64,000 nt of DNA from UBA1433 sp964581565 (GTDB taxonomy: Bacteria; Bacillota; Clostridia; Eubacteriales; UBA1433): the NCBI GenBank assembly GCA_964581565.1, contig CAZOOZ010000012.1, forward strand, positions 1 through 64,000, written 5' to 3'. Positions 43,681 to 51,583 of the stretch are shown one piece after another (the first letter of the stretch is position 1; each line of letters begins with the position of its first letter). The notes under the pieces were generated by a model. That model was not told the DNA's origin, ran no database searches, and saw only the letters and a list, made by a program, of their open reading frames with translations. The position numbers and the translations under genes are program-made.

Positions 43681-44421
43681 ATGATTACAAATGACCAATT
43701 TTATTTGCAAGGCAATAATGACAAGGCGGTTTTGTTAATACACGGAATCACCTCGGGAGCAGCCCAGTTAATCCCGATGGCACGGTTTTTAAATGATTAC
43801 GGATACCATGTATATGGTGCCAATTTAGCGGGGCATGGAACGTATCCGCAGGATTTGTTGCATACAACGGCGGAAGACTTTATGGCAAAGGCAGAATATG
43901 ATTATAAAATGCTGAAAAAAAATTTTGATACCATCTACGTCGGCGGGCTTTCCACGGGCGGGCTGCTCAGTCTGTATTTGGCAAACAAATTCCCCGATAC
44001 AGCGGCATTTATGTCCGTCTCTTCACCGTTGAAATTAGTGGAAGGAACCTTTATCACCGCCGAGTACCCAAGTGACGTTGTATATTTTCACCGCGACATG
44101 GCAGGTAAAACAGGGCTCTTCAAACAATATCATATTCATTATGAAGACATTGCGGTTAAAGCGTTTAAAGAACTCTGCCGCTTAATGGATTTTATCAATG
44201 CCGACGGCTTTATGCAGGCAATCGAAGTGCCAGGCATTGTCATCCAGGCCAAAGATGACGGCGTGGCATGTCCGAGCAGCGCGAAGATAATCTATGACAG
44301 CATTTCTTCTGCTGAAAAAGAACTCTATACACCGGATAACGGAGAACATAACATTATTCTTACAGAGGGCAGATATGAAGCATTCAGAAGATGCATCCTT
44401 TTTTTGCAGGGGTTAGAGTAA
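43681..44421 (+). CDS. alpha/beta hydrolase (carboxylesterase Est30-like)
   Basis: 246 residues. The nucleophile elbow is GLSTGG (Ser near residue 95). The oxyanion region is LLIHGITSGAAQ, and Asp in AKDDGVAC with His in GEHNIIL complete the triad. Length and motifs match small Firmicute carboxylesterases. It starts 21 bases past the LarA-like gene and ends in a terminator, so it may be the last gene of that operon, perhaps cleaving an ester or thioester product (inference). Confidence 0.85.
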   Translation: MITNDQFYLQGNNDKAVLLIHGITSGAAQLIPMARFLNDYGYHVYGANLAGHGTYPQDLLHTTAEDFMAKAEYDYKMLKKNFDTIYVGGLSTGGLLSLYLANKFPDTAAFMSVSSPLKLVEGTFITAEYPSDVVYFHRDMAGKTGLFKQYHIHYEDIAVKAFKELCRLMDFINADGFMQAIEVPGIVIQAKDDGVACPSSAKIIYDSISSAEKELYTPDNGEHNIILTEGRYEAFRRCILFLQGLE

Positions 44422-44442
44422 ATTATATTCAGGATACATTTA

Positions 44443-44472
44443 TAAAAGCAGTCCTTGGACTGCTTTTATATG
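44443..44472 (+). terminator. intrinsic terminator
   Basis: ATAAAAGCAGTCC pairs with GGACTGCTTTTAT around two bases, ending with T-rich sequence. The A/T arms make it work on either strand. Confidence 0.75.
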
Positions 44473-44511
44473 CCTATTCATGACATTCAAAGATATAATG
44501 GATTGTTTTGT

Positions 44512-44790
44512 TTATTCTTGGATGATTCTGTCTTCAAGCCGGCCCAATTTTAATAAAATCTCATTGAGCTGACTCAGTTCTGCGGGTGTGAGCGTACTGC
44601 ACAGTTTATCGAGCAGCAAATAGTCGGATTCCGATAAATTTGCATTGATATGTTCTTTCACTTTCTTGCGATAAAATTTATCTAATTCCTGCGTTTCGTA
44701 TATGCTGTCCCCAAAGAGGATTAAAAATATCACAATGACCATCAGAACGATAAAACACAGCATAATAATAACAAAAACCAAGTCACTCAT
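44512..44790 (-). CDS. small single-TM protein, GD-motif family
   Basis: 92 residues. A TM helix at residues 3-25 ends in LFGD at 25-28, followed by a charged linker and the amphipathic tail LSESDYLLLDKLCSTLTPAE. It aligns end to end with the proteins at 5021-5251 and 44897-45190. AAGAGG precedes the ATG. The family is not recognised. Confidence 0.72.
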   Translation of the reverse strand: MSDLVFVIIMLCFIVLMVIVIFLILFGDSIYETQELDKFYRKKVKEHINANLSESDYLLLDKLCSTLTPAELSQLNEILLKLGRLEDRIIQE

Positions 44791-44896
44791 ATTTGCCTCT
44801 TAAAAAAATAAATTTCTTTTAGCAGTATATGCTACTTCTTTGTGTCATGTTCATCTCGGGGTATTTTCATATGTATGAAGGATTATCTAAAAATCC

Positions 44897-45190
44897 TCAA
44901 GGGTCTTTATTTTTCTTGGGTCTATAATCTTCAAACAATTCCAGTTTTACAATAATTTTATTTAACTGCGTGAGTTCACTGTCTGTAAACGTGCTGAAGA
45001 ACTTTATAAGCAATTCCAAATCCGAATCAGTTAAATAGGAAAACTCACGGCGCTTGTTTTTTTTCACTTTTTTTAGTGTTCGAAGGCTCTCTGTATCAAA
45101 AAGAGTATCGCCAAACAGCATAAAGTAAAGCAAGATGAATACAAGCTCGCTCATGCATAGCAGTGTAATAAATAAAAATAAATCATTCAT
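44897..45190 (-). CDS. small single-TM protein, GD-motif family
   Basis: About 97 residues. The ATG at 45190 gives exactly the family start (MNDLFLF, then LFGD at residues 25-28); the frame reaches a TTG at 45202. The tail LTDSDLELLIKFFSTFTDSE closely matches the neighbour at 44512-44790, so the two are tandem copies. They lie between a hydrolase and the divergent vanR gene. Confidence 0.72.
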   Translation of the reverse strand: MNDLFLFITLLCMSELVFILLYFMLFGDTLFDTESLRTLKKVKKNKRREFSYLTDSDLELLIKFFSTFTDSELTQLNKIIVKLELFEDYRPKKNKDP

Positions 45191-45343
45191 CTGTCTTTGC
45201 AACCTAAAAATAATTATCGTATAAAAGAATCCTTTATATATATGTATGCAAAAACGGCCTGTAGCTGTACAAATAATAAAAAGATTTTTATGATATAATA
45301 TTTTTGGGAAATTTATAGTGACAAAGTTTAAAAGGAAAAATAT

Positions 45344-46045
45344 ATGAATGCAAGTATTTTAGTAGTTGATGATGAGCAGCCAATTGCCGACTTGGTTGAA
45401 GTCTGCCTAAAAAATGAAAATTATAATGTGTATAAATATTACACAGGGGAGGAAGCCTTACAATGCGTAGGCAGCACTATGATCGATCTGGCGATTTTAG
45501 ATGTGATGCTGCCGGATATAGACGGGTTTGCGCTTTGCCGGAAAATCAGGGAGAAATATTTTTTTCCGATTATAATGCTTACCGCAAAAGGAGAGGATAT
45601 GGATAAAATAATGGGGCTGACACTCGGTGCGGATGATTATGTTACAAAGCCGTTTAATCCTTTAGAGCTTGCGGCGAGGGTAAAAACACAACTGAGACGA
45701 TATACAAAATACAACAGCGGAGAGCATTATGCGCAAGAAGAGCAAAACAATGAATATGATTTTGCGGGATTGCTTATTAATAAAGATACACATAAATGTA
45801 TGTTATACGATAAACAACTTTTTTTAACACCGATTGAGTTTTCAATTCTCTGGTATTTATGTGATCACAGGGGCAAAGTGATTTCTTCGGAAGAATTATT
45901 TGAAAATGTATGGGGTGAAAAATATTTAGATAATAACAATACAGTAATGGCACATGTGGCAAGGCTGCGGGAAAAAATGAATGATTCTTCACGCAGGCCA
46001 AAATTTATAAAAACAGTATGGGGGGTGGGTTATACCATTGAATAA
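45344..46045 (+). CDS. vanR: VanR-type OmpR-family response regulator
   Basis: 233 residues. The receiver domain has the acidic pair DDEQ, the phospho-accepting Asp in LAILDVMLPDIDG and Lys in VTKPFNP. The C-terminal winged helix (LTPIEFSILWYLCDHRGKVISSEEL) is of the OmpR type. It pairs with the kinase at 46038-47138 and precedes the vanG-type genes, so it is assigned as VanR. AAAAGGA precedes the ATG. Confidence 0.88.
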   Translation: MNASILVVDDEQPIADLVEVCLKNENYNVYKYYTGEEALQCVGSTMIDLAILDVMLPDIDGFALCRKIREKYFFPIIMLTAKGEDMDKIMGLTLGADDYVTKPFNPLELAARVKTQLRRYTKYNSGEHYAQEEQNNEYDFAGLLINKDTHKCMLYDKQLFLTPIEFSILWYLCDHRGKVISSEELFENVWGEKYLDNNNTVMAHVARLREKMNDSSRRPKFIKTVWGVGYTIE

Positions 46046-47138
46046 AAAAGAAAAAAATATTCTGGGGACAGAATTATCAAAAACAATTTTTGTAAGATTT
46101 TTTATAACATTGGTTATTTACACGGTTGCGCTGATCGTTGTATTTCTGACGGTTCGTTATATTTTTACAAGATTTACGTGGTATAAAGGGGATTTTTTAT
46201 ATGAACTGCTCCGCCCGATAAGCAATCATATCGTAGCATTTGTATTGGGCTGCTGGACTGTGGGATTTATTATTATTTTCATTTATCACTGGAAAAGAAC
46301 ATTGGAGTATATCGATATTATAGCAAAAGCGAGCAGTAAACTGGTTGATACAAATGAGGAGTATATTCATCTGCCTGTCGAGCTTAAACAAGTTGAAGAA
46401 AGACTTAATTATATCAAACAACAAGCGATTCGCAATGCACGTATTGCCAAAGAAGCGGAACAAAGAAAGAATGATTTGATAGTCTATCTTGCACATGACT
46501 TAAAAACACCGCTGACTTCCGTTATCGGATATCTAACACTTTTATGTGAAGAGAGAGATATATCAGAGGAGCTGCGCAATAAATATCTTGCGATTTCATT
46601 AGACCGTGCTGAAAGATTGGGAGATTTGATTGACGAGTTTTTTGAAATAACACGCTTTAATTTAAGTACTCTTTCTTTGGAATTAAGCTGTGTAAATTTA
46701 AGCAGGATGCTGGAACAGATATTATATGAATTTAGACCTCAATTTGCAGAAAAAAACCTGCAGTATGAACTGCAAATTCCGCCGGATACAGAAATCATCT
46801 GTGATATCGATAAAATGGAACGTGTCTTTGATAACTTGATCCGTAATGCCATCAACTACAGTTACTTAAACACTATGATTAAAATCATTGTATTGCAAAA
46901 TCAAAATGCTATTACGATGCACTTTATAAACCATGGCAAAACGATTCCAAAAGAAAAATTAAAAATCATTTTTGAACAATTTTATCGTTTGGATAAATCG
47001 AGAGACTCAAAAACAGGCGGTTCGGGGCTTGGACTTGCCATAGCAAAAGAAATTATTGAGCTGCACCATGGAAGCATTGAAGTAATCAGTGAAAATGAAA
47101 AAATAGAATTTATAGTATCACTTCCAATGCCACTGTAA
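46038..47138 (+). CDS. vanS: VanS-type sensor histidine kinase
   Basis: 366 residues, TTG start overlapping vanR. Two TM helices (~20-45 and ~68-90) flank a short extracellular loop. A HAMP-like linker leads to the H-box LAHDLKTPLTSVIGYL. The catalytic domain has NLIRNAINYS (N-box) and GGSGLGLAIAKEII (G-box). VanS senses glycopeptides or wall damage and phosphorylates VanR. The extracellular loop is short (around 20-25 residues), typical of VanS. Confidence 0.88.
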   Translation: MNKKEKNILGTELSKTIFVRFFITLVIYTVALIVVFLTVRYIFTRFTWYKGDFLYELLRPISNHIVAFVLGCWTVGFIIIFIYHWKRTLEYIDIIAKASSKLVDTNEEYIHLPVELKQVEERLNYIKQQAIRNARIAKEAEQRKNDLIVYLAHDLKTPLTSVIGYLTLLCEERDISEELRNKYLAISLDRAERLGDLIDEFFEITRFNLSTLSLELSCVNLSRMLEQILYEFRPQFAEKNLQYELQIPPDTEIICDIDKMERVFDNLIRNAINYSYLNTMIKIIVLQNQNAITMHFINHGKTIPKEKLKIIFEQFYRLDKSRDSKTGGSGLGLAIAKEIIELHHGSIEVISENEKIEFIVSLPMPL

Positions 47139-47198
47139 GGAAATCGTATGATTTTTGCAGGAAAATAATAAGAAATATATAGGTAAAAACGAAAGAAA

Positions 47199-47247
47199 AA
47201 TACTTTAATTTTAAGTAATATTAAATAAAATTAAAGTATTTTTTTAT
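47199..47247 (+). terminator. terminator-like hairpin between vanS and vanG
   Basis: AATACTTTAATTTTA (47199-47213) and TAAAATTAAAGTATT (47226-47240) form a 15-bp stem followed by TTTTTT. Only about 20 bases separate it from the vanG start, leaving no room for a promoter, so it would act as an attenuator, or the two halves of the cluster are transcribed differently. A TTGCAG-TATAGG-like promoter may lie at about 47156-47184. Confidence 0.65.
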
Positions 47248-47267
47248 TTGGCATAAAAGGAGAAAAA

Positions 47268-48320
47268 ATGATTAGAAAGAAGATAGCTATTTTATTTGGA
47301 GGCTGCTCTGCAGAATACGAGATATCTTTGAAGTCGGCATTTAGCGTGATCCATCATTTAAATAAAAGAAAATACAAAGCAGTTTTAATCGGCATCACCA
47401 GAGACGGACAGTGGTATCGCTATGTGGGAGAGGAATTGAATATATCAAAAGATACCTGGCATACAGACAAAGAAAATTGTATAAAAGTATTGATTTCGCA
47501 AAACAGGGGAGCAAGAGAAATCATTGAAATAAAAGACGGCATTATTAAAAAAACGGTCATTGACTGCGCATTTCCCGTGCTGCACGGAAAAAACGGAGAA
47601 GACGGAACGCTGCAAGGGCTCTTTGAGCTTGCGGGTATTCCTTTTGTGGGGTGCGACAGCGCTTCCTCTGCGCTTTGCATGGATAAAGATAAGGCGCATA
47701 AAATTGCAGCAATGGAAGGTATTCGGGTACCGAATTCAATTGTGATTGATCAATCGTATTCATTGGATGACGTGAAAGCGCAGGCCCAAACTCTGTCATA
47801 TCCTCTGTTTGTAAAGCCTATTAGATCAGGCTCTTCTTTTGGCATCAGCAAAGTTTGTGAACCGCAAAAGCTGGCGCAAGCAATAAATCAGGCTTTTTCA
47901 TATGACAATAGAGTGATTATCGAAGAGGCCATTGACGGCTTTGAGGTTGGCTGTGCCATACTCGGCAGCGGCAAACTGACAATTGGAGAAGTGGATGAAA
48001 TTGAAACGCGCGATGGTTTCTTTGACTATACGGAGAAATACAGCTTAAAAACTGCAAAAATTCATATTCCGGCAAGGATTGAACAGTCCACGGCACAGAG
48101 AGTAAAAGAGACAGCCGGTAAAATTTACCATGCGCTTGGATGCAGCGGCTTTGCGAGAGTGGATATGTTTTTGACGCCGAACGATGAAGTTATTTTTAAT
48201 GAAGTCAACACGATTCCCGGCATGACTTCACACAGCCGTTATCCGAATATGATGAAGGAAGTAGGCATTGGCTTTGGTGAAGTGTTAGATAAGCTGATTG
48301 CACTCAGTTTTGAAAAATGA
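47268..48320 (+). CDS. vanG: VanG-type D-Ala-D-Ser ligase
   Basis: 350 residues, ATP-grasp ligase. PVLHGKNGEDGTLQG, GCDSASSALCMDKD, FVKPIRSGSSFG and FNEVNTIPGMTSHSRYP are ligase signatures. The omega-loop region EKYSLKTAKIHIPARI matches D-Ala-D-Ser ligases (VanG/C/E: EKYTLKS-type) rather than D-Ala-D-Lac (VanA/B) or housekeeping Ddl. It makes a depsi-free D-Ala-D-Ser terminus that lowers vancomycin affinity. AAAAGGAGAAAAA precedes the ATG. By memory it is very close to VanG along its whole length. Confidence 0.9.
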   Translation: MIRKKIAILFGGCSAEYEISLKSAFSVIHHLNKRKYKAVLIGITRDGQWYRYVGEELNISKDTWHTDKENCIKVLISQNRGAREIIEIKDGIIKKTVIDCAFPVLHGKNGEDGTLQGLFELAGIPFVGCDSASSALCMDKDKAHKIAAMEGIRVPNSIVIDQSYSLDDVKAQAQTLSYPLFVKPIRSGSSFGISKVCEPQKLAQAINQAFSYDNRVIIEEAIDGFEVGCAILGSGKLTIGEVDEIETRDGFFDYTEKYSLKTAKIHIPARIEQSTAQRVKETAGKIYHALGCSGFARVDMFLTPNDEVIFNEVNTIPGMTSHSRYPNMMKEVGIGFGEVLDKLIALSFEK

Positions 48321-49078
48321 GTATGTATTTACTACACAAGAGCAATATCCACACAGGGAATTTGATTCTTATAAACGCTCGGCATCCCATTGTATGCAAA
48401 GAAAATATCCGTGCGTCGCAACTCGTGCATCTTGACAGAGAAGATGAAAATGTTTTGCTACATATGAAAACGGCGAAACAGTATTTAAAATTGTGCGAAG
48501 CTGTTGGGGAAAGCGGCCAAATTGTTTTAATCAGCGGCTACAGAAGCTTTGCTGAACAGACACAAATCTATGCCAATTCCCTCAAAATGAACGGCGAAGC
48601 TTTTACAAAGCAGTATGTGGCTTTGCCGAATTGCAGCGAGCATCAAAGTGGGCTTGCCATTGATGTGGCAAAAAATGAAGAAAAAATTGATTCTATCTGC
48701 CCAAATTTCCCTTATGAAGGTATATACGGGGAATTTAGAAATCAGGCAGCGGCCTACGGGTTTATACAAAGATATGAAAAAGAAAAAGAAAGCATTACAA
48801 ATATAGCGCAGGAACCATGGCATTTTCGCTATGTAGGCATTCCTCATGCAAGCTTTATCAAGCAGCACCGTCTTTGTCTTGAAGAATATGTCGTATATCT
48901 TAAAGAGTTTGAATATCATAAAAAGCATCTTGTGATCAAAGAAGGAAAGAGGCGAGCAGAAATTGCTTACATAGCACAAGAGAATGCAGCGAATGCGGAG
49001 CTGCCCAAAAAGAGATGTTTTGAAATATCAGGCAATAATGTAGACGGATTTATCCTTACGCTATGGAGAAAATCGTGA
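48317..49078 (+). CDS. vanXY: VanXY-type D,D-dipeptidase/carboxypeptidase
   Basis: 253 residues, start overlaps the ligase stop (ATGA). The zinc-site motif SEHQSGLAIDVAKN (SxHxxGxAxD) and EPWHFRYVG (ExxWH) are intact, and GYRSFAEQT is the upstream block. It has no TM, as in soluble VanXY enzymes, and ends with ISGNNVDGFILTLWRK, which is a VanXY-G-like C-terminus. It hydrolyses D-Ala-D-Ala and removes D-Ala from pentapeptides. Confidence 0.9.
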   Translation: MSMYLLHKSNIHTGNLILINARHPIVCKENIRASQLVHLDREDENVLLHMKTAKQYLKLCEAVGESGQIVLISGYRSFAEQTQIYANSLKMNGEAFTKQYVALPNCSEHQSGLAIDVAKNEEKIDSICPNFPYEGIYGEFRNQAAAYGFIQRYEKEKESITNIAQEPWHFRYVGIPHASFIKQHRLCLEEYVVYLKEFEYHKKHLVIKEGKRRAEIAYIAQENAANAELPKKRCFEISGNNVDGFILTLWRKS

Positions 49079-50283
49079 AAAAGTCAGCAAAACAGCCGCT
49101 TTCTATCAGTATAAAGGATAGCAGCGGTTATGTAGAATTCAAAAAAATTAAACGATTGACTCTCTCAAAAGAAGGCAGAGCATGGGTGGAAGTGGATATT
49201 TCAGCATTAAAACAGAATGCAAGAAGACTTCAAAGTCTGCTTAGCGAGCAGTGCAGCCTGATGGCCGTGCTAAAAGCAAACGCATATGGACATGGCGATA
49301 TTGAAGTAGCAAAAGCGCTGAATGCAATCGGCATAGAAGCCTTTGCGGTTGCGACTTGCCGAGAAGGCATACGACTGCGAAAAAACGGTATTTACGGAGA
49401 GATTTTAATTTTAGGATATACACTACCTTGTGATTTGCCCTGCGTGGCGCATTATGGGCTGACACAAACGGTCGTGGACGCTTCTCATGCAAAAGAGCTT
49501 AATGATATTGGGGAAAAAATTCATGTTCATATAAAAGTAGATACAGGTATGCACAGGCTTGGAGTGGATGTGTTTCATATTGCTCAAATCGAAAGTGTTT
49601 TTGCCTGCGAGAATTTGATTGTTGACGGCATATTTTCTCATCTTGGATTATCGCAAAGTTTATCAAAACGGGATATATCAGAAACCAATAGGCAGATCAG
49701 GCATTTTTTTAATGTAATTTCAATTTTGAAAACGGAAGGCTATTGCACAGGCAAAGTGCATCTTCAATCAAGCTATGGGATTTTGAATTATCCTTTACTA
49801 CCCTGCGATTATGCACGTGCGGGTATTGCGCTTTATGGAGCGGCAGATTGTCAAAATTCAGCATCTCCTGCTTTGAATCTGCAAGCGGTTCTTTCACTAA
49901 AAGCGAGGATTGCGGCAATAAAGGCAGTGACACCGGGTCAAAATATCGGTTACGGCAGAGTGTTTGAAGCAGAGGCGCCCATGAGCATTGCCGTGGTCGC
50001 AATAGGTTATGCCGACGGCGTACCGAGAGGATATGCACCGGGCTTTTGCTATGTGCTTCTCCATGGCAAAAAAGCGCCGGTCGTCGGCGCTATATGCATG
50101 GATCAAATGTTTATCGATTGCACAAATATTCCGCAGGCGAAAGCAGGGGATATTGTCACGATTATCGGCAGAGACGGCCTAAAGCTGATCACATGTGAAG
50201 AAGTTGCAAAAAAATGCGGTACTATACCGAATGAAATTCTAAGCAGACTATCACAGCGATTACAATATAAATATATACACTAA
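49075..50283 (+). CDS. vanT: VanT-like alanine/serine racemase lacking the membrane domain
   Basis: About 402 residues. A fold-type III PLP racemase: PLP-Lys in AVLKANAYGHG, catalytic Tyr region NIGYGRVFEAE, ICMDQM near the end. It overlaps the vanXY stop (GTGA), and the preceding GGAG favours the GTG at 49075 over the ATG at 49063. Known VanT proteins join a multi-TM N-terminal domain for L-Ser uptake to this racemase. Here about 40 charged residues replace it, so the enzyme is cytoplasmic and may use cytosolic L-Ser. It could alternatively be a plain alanine racemase recruited to the operon. Confidence 0.85.
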   Translation: MKKSAKQPLSISIKDSSGYVEFKKIKRLTLSKEGRAWVEVDISALKQNARRLQSLLSEQCSLMAVLKANAYGHGDIEVAKALNAIGIEAFAVATCREGIRLRKNGIYGEILILGYTLPCDLPCVAHYGLTQTVVDASHAKELNDIGEKIHVHIKVDTGMHRLGVDVFHIAQIESVFACENLIVDGIFSHLGLSQSLSKRDISETNRQIRHFFNVISILKTEGYCTGKVHLQSSYGILNYPLLPCDYARAGIALYGAADCQNSASPALNLQAVLSLKARIAAIKAVTPGQNIGYGRVFEAEAPMSIAVVAIGYADGVPRGYAPGFCYVLLHGKKAPVVGAICMDQMFIDCTNIPQAKAGDIVTIIGRDGLKLITCEEVAKKCGTIPNEILSRLSQRLQYKYIH

Positions 50284-50492
50284 AAAAATAACCGACTGAC
50301 ACCGATAAAAAAGTACTCTATGATCGTGCTGCCGATAGGTCTATTTTACACATCTGTTTTATTATAAAATTTTATTCTCATAACTTGCTCCAAATTTTTA
50401 TCTACCGATGTTTTATCCATTCTTAATAGAATACAGTTTATTGCATAAAGAGCCGCATAACGCTTTTATGTCTTGGATGGGCATATAATAAA
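50284..50492. other. intergenic stretch after the van cluster
   Basis: No coding frame, hairpin or terminator was recognised between the van genes and the metal-responsive promoter. Confidence 0.4.
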
Positions 50493-50569
50493 AATATTTA
50501 GGAACCTAAATATTTTTATTGACATTTAAAAGATGTGATGATATACTGCAAATGTAATTAGGTACCTAA
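50493..50569 (+). promoter_or_regulatory. promoter flanked by two palindromic operators
   Basis: TTGACA (50519-50524), exactly 17 bases, TATACT (50542-50547). Operator 1 (50493-50514) has arms AATATTTAGG/CCTAAATATT with AA between, ending just before the -35. Operator 2 (50558-50569) is TTAGGTACCTAA, at the expected start site. The shared TTAGGNACCTAA core suggests binding by the MarR or DtxR-like protein encoded next. Confidence 0.75.
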
Positions 50570-50589
50570 CAATAAATTCAAGGAGAATA

Positions 50590-51141
50590 ATGATGATTAA
50601 AACAAATGAACTATATAGCGCTTTGCGCCGTTTGAATAGGCAGATGTATCGCGTGGCTCATCGCAAAGGTCGAGGAAAAGACGGTCTTTATCAAGGACAG
50701 GAGAGTTTGCTTATTTTGATTCTTCAAAATGACGGAGCCAGTCAGAGAGATCTGGCAGAGCAGCTCGATGTACGCCCATCTTCAATGACAGAAATGTTGA
50801 CTAAACTAAAACAGCATGATCTGATTTTAAGAAAGCAAGATGAAACAGATCAGCGTGTAGTGCACATTCATTTAACTGAAGCAGGAAGAGTGCTGGCGGA
50901 GAGCCTTGCTGAAGGGAAGGATACTTTCACAAAATCATTCTTTTGTGCCTTAACAGAGGAAGAACAAGAACAACTGTTTGTGCTTATTAATAAACTTTGT
51001 GCGGGCTTGGAAGCAACGGAGGATACGCACGGGAAAATTCATCATAAGCATGGGGCGGCTCATCACCTACACGATGATAATAAAAACGGTATACGTGAAC
51101 ATAGGCATCATGAGCGCAAGCCTTATCACAAGCAGCACTAG
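50590..51141 (+). CDS. MarR-family regulator with His-rich tail
   Basis: 183 residues. The MarR winged HTH is at residues ~25-120 (DGASQRDLAEQLDVRPSSMTEML, then KLKQHDLI..K.DETDQRV). Residues ~150-183 are extremely His-rich (HGKIHHKHGAAHHLHDD and more), suggesting metal binding by the tail. It heads an operon with a DtxR-like regulator and a CDF exporter, so it is probably a metal-responsive repressor of its own promoter. The start with AAGGAG is clear. Confidence 0.87.
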   Translation: MMIKTNELYSALRRLNRQMYRVAHRKGRGKDGLYQGQESLLILILQNDGASQRDLAEQLDVRPSSMTEMLTKLKQHDLILRKQDETDQRVVHIHLTEAGRVLAESLAEGKDTFTKSFFCALTEEEQEQLFVLINKLCAGLEATEDTHGKIHHKHGAAHHLHDDNKNGIREHRHHERKPYHKQH

Positions 51142-51188
51142 ATTCAGCTGGATTTGGCGGGGAATTATTTTTAGAAAGGATTGGTTTT

Positions 51189-51539
51189 ATGAGGCAGTCT
51201 GAAGAAAAATATTTAAAAACCATCTTTACTTTATCAAAAAATCAAGATGGGGTGCGTTCTTCCGATATCGCTTCTATGCTCGGATATAGCAGAGCAAGTA
51301 TCTCCAAAGCAATGAGGGTCTTAAAGGAAAGCGGCTATATCATTATGGAGCCATACGGCAAGGTTAATCTAACCTTCAACGGATATGAAAAAGCCAAAAA
51401 TATTTTTGAACGTGAAGCCATTATTTCGGAGTTCCTTCAAAAAACACTGAATATTAATGATCAATTATCTGCAAAATATTCGGCTTATGTGGGACATATC
51501 ATTGATCCGGAAACTCTGGAGAAAATGAGATGTACATAA
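51189..51539 (+). CDS. short DtxR-like metal regulator
   Basis: 116 residues. DtxR-type HTH (SSDIASMLGYSRASISKAMRVL) and the start of the dimerisation domain (IISEFLQKTLNINDQLSAKYSAYVGHI). The expected Cys of the DtxR primary metal site appears replaced (SAYVGHI), so metal binding may be altered. It has no SH3 domain. It lies between the MarR and CDF genes of the same operon, preceded by AAAGGA. Confidence 0.8.
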   Translation: MRQSEEKYLKTIFTLSKNQDGVRSSDIASMLGYSRASISKAMRVLKESGYIIMEPYGKVNLTFNGYEKAKNIFEREAIISEFLQKTLNINDQLSAKYSAYVGHIIDPETLEKMRCT

Positions 51540-51583
51540 ATTAACAATGGTGTAAAAATCTATAGAGAAAGGAGAAATTCATT

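Noticed and set aside
47199..47247. Simple gap between two van transcription units
   Set aside because: The perfect 15-bp stem with T-run so close to the vanG start is unlikely to be chance, so it was kept as a terminator-like feature instead.
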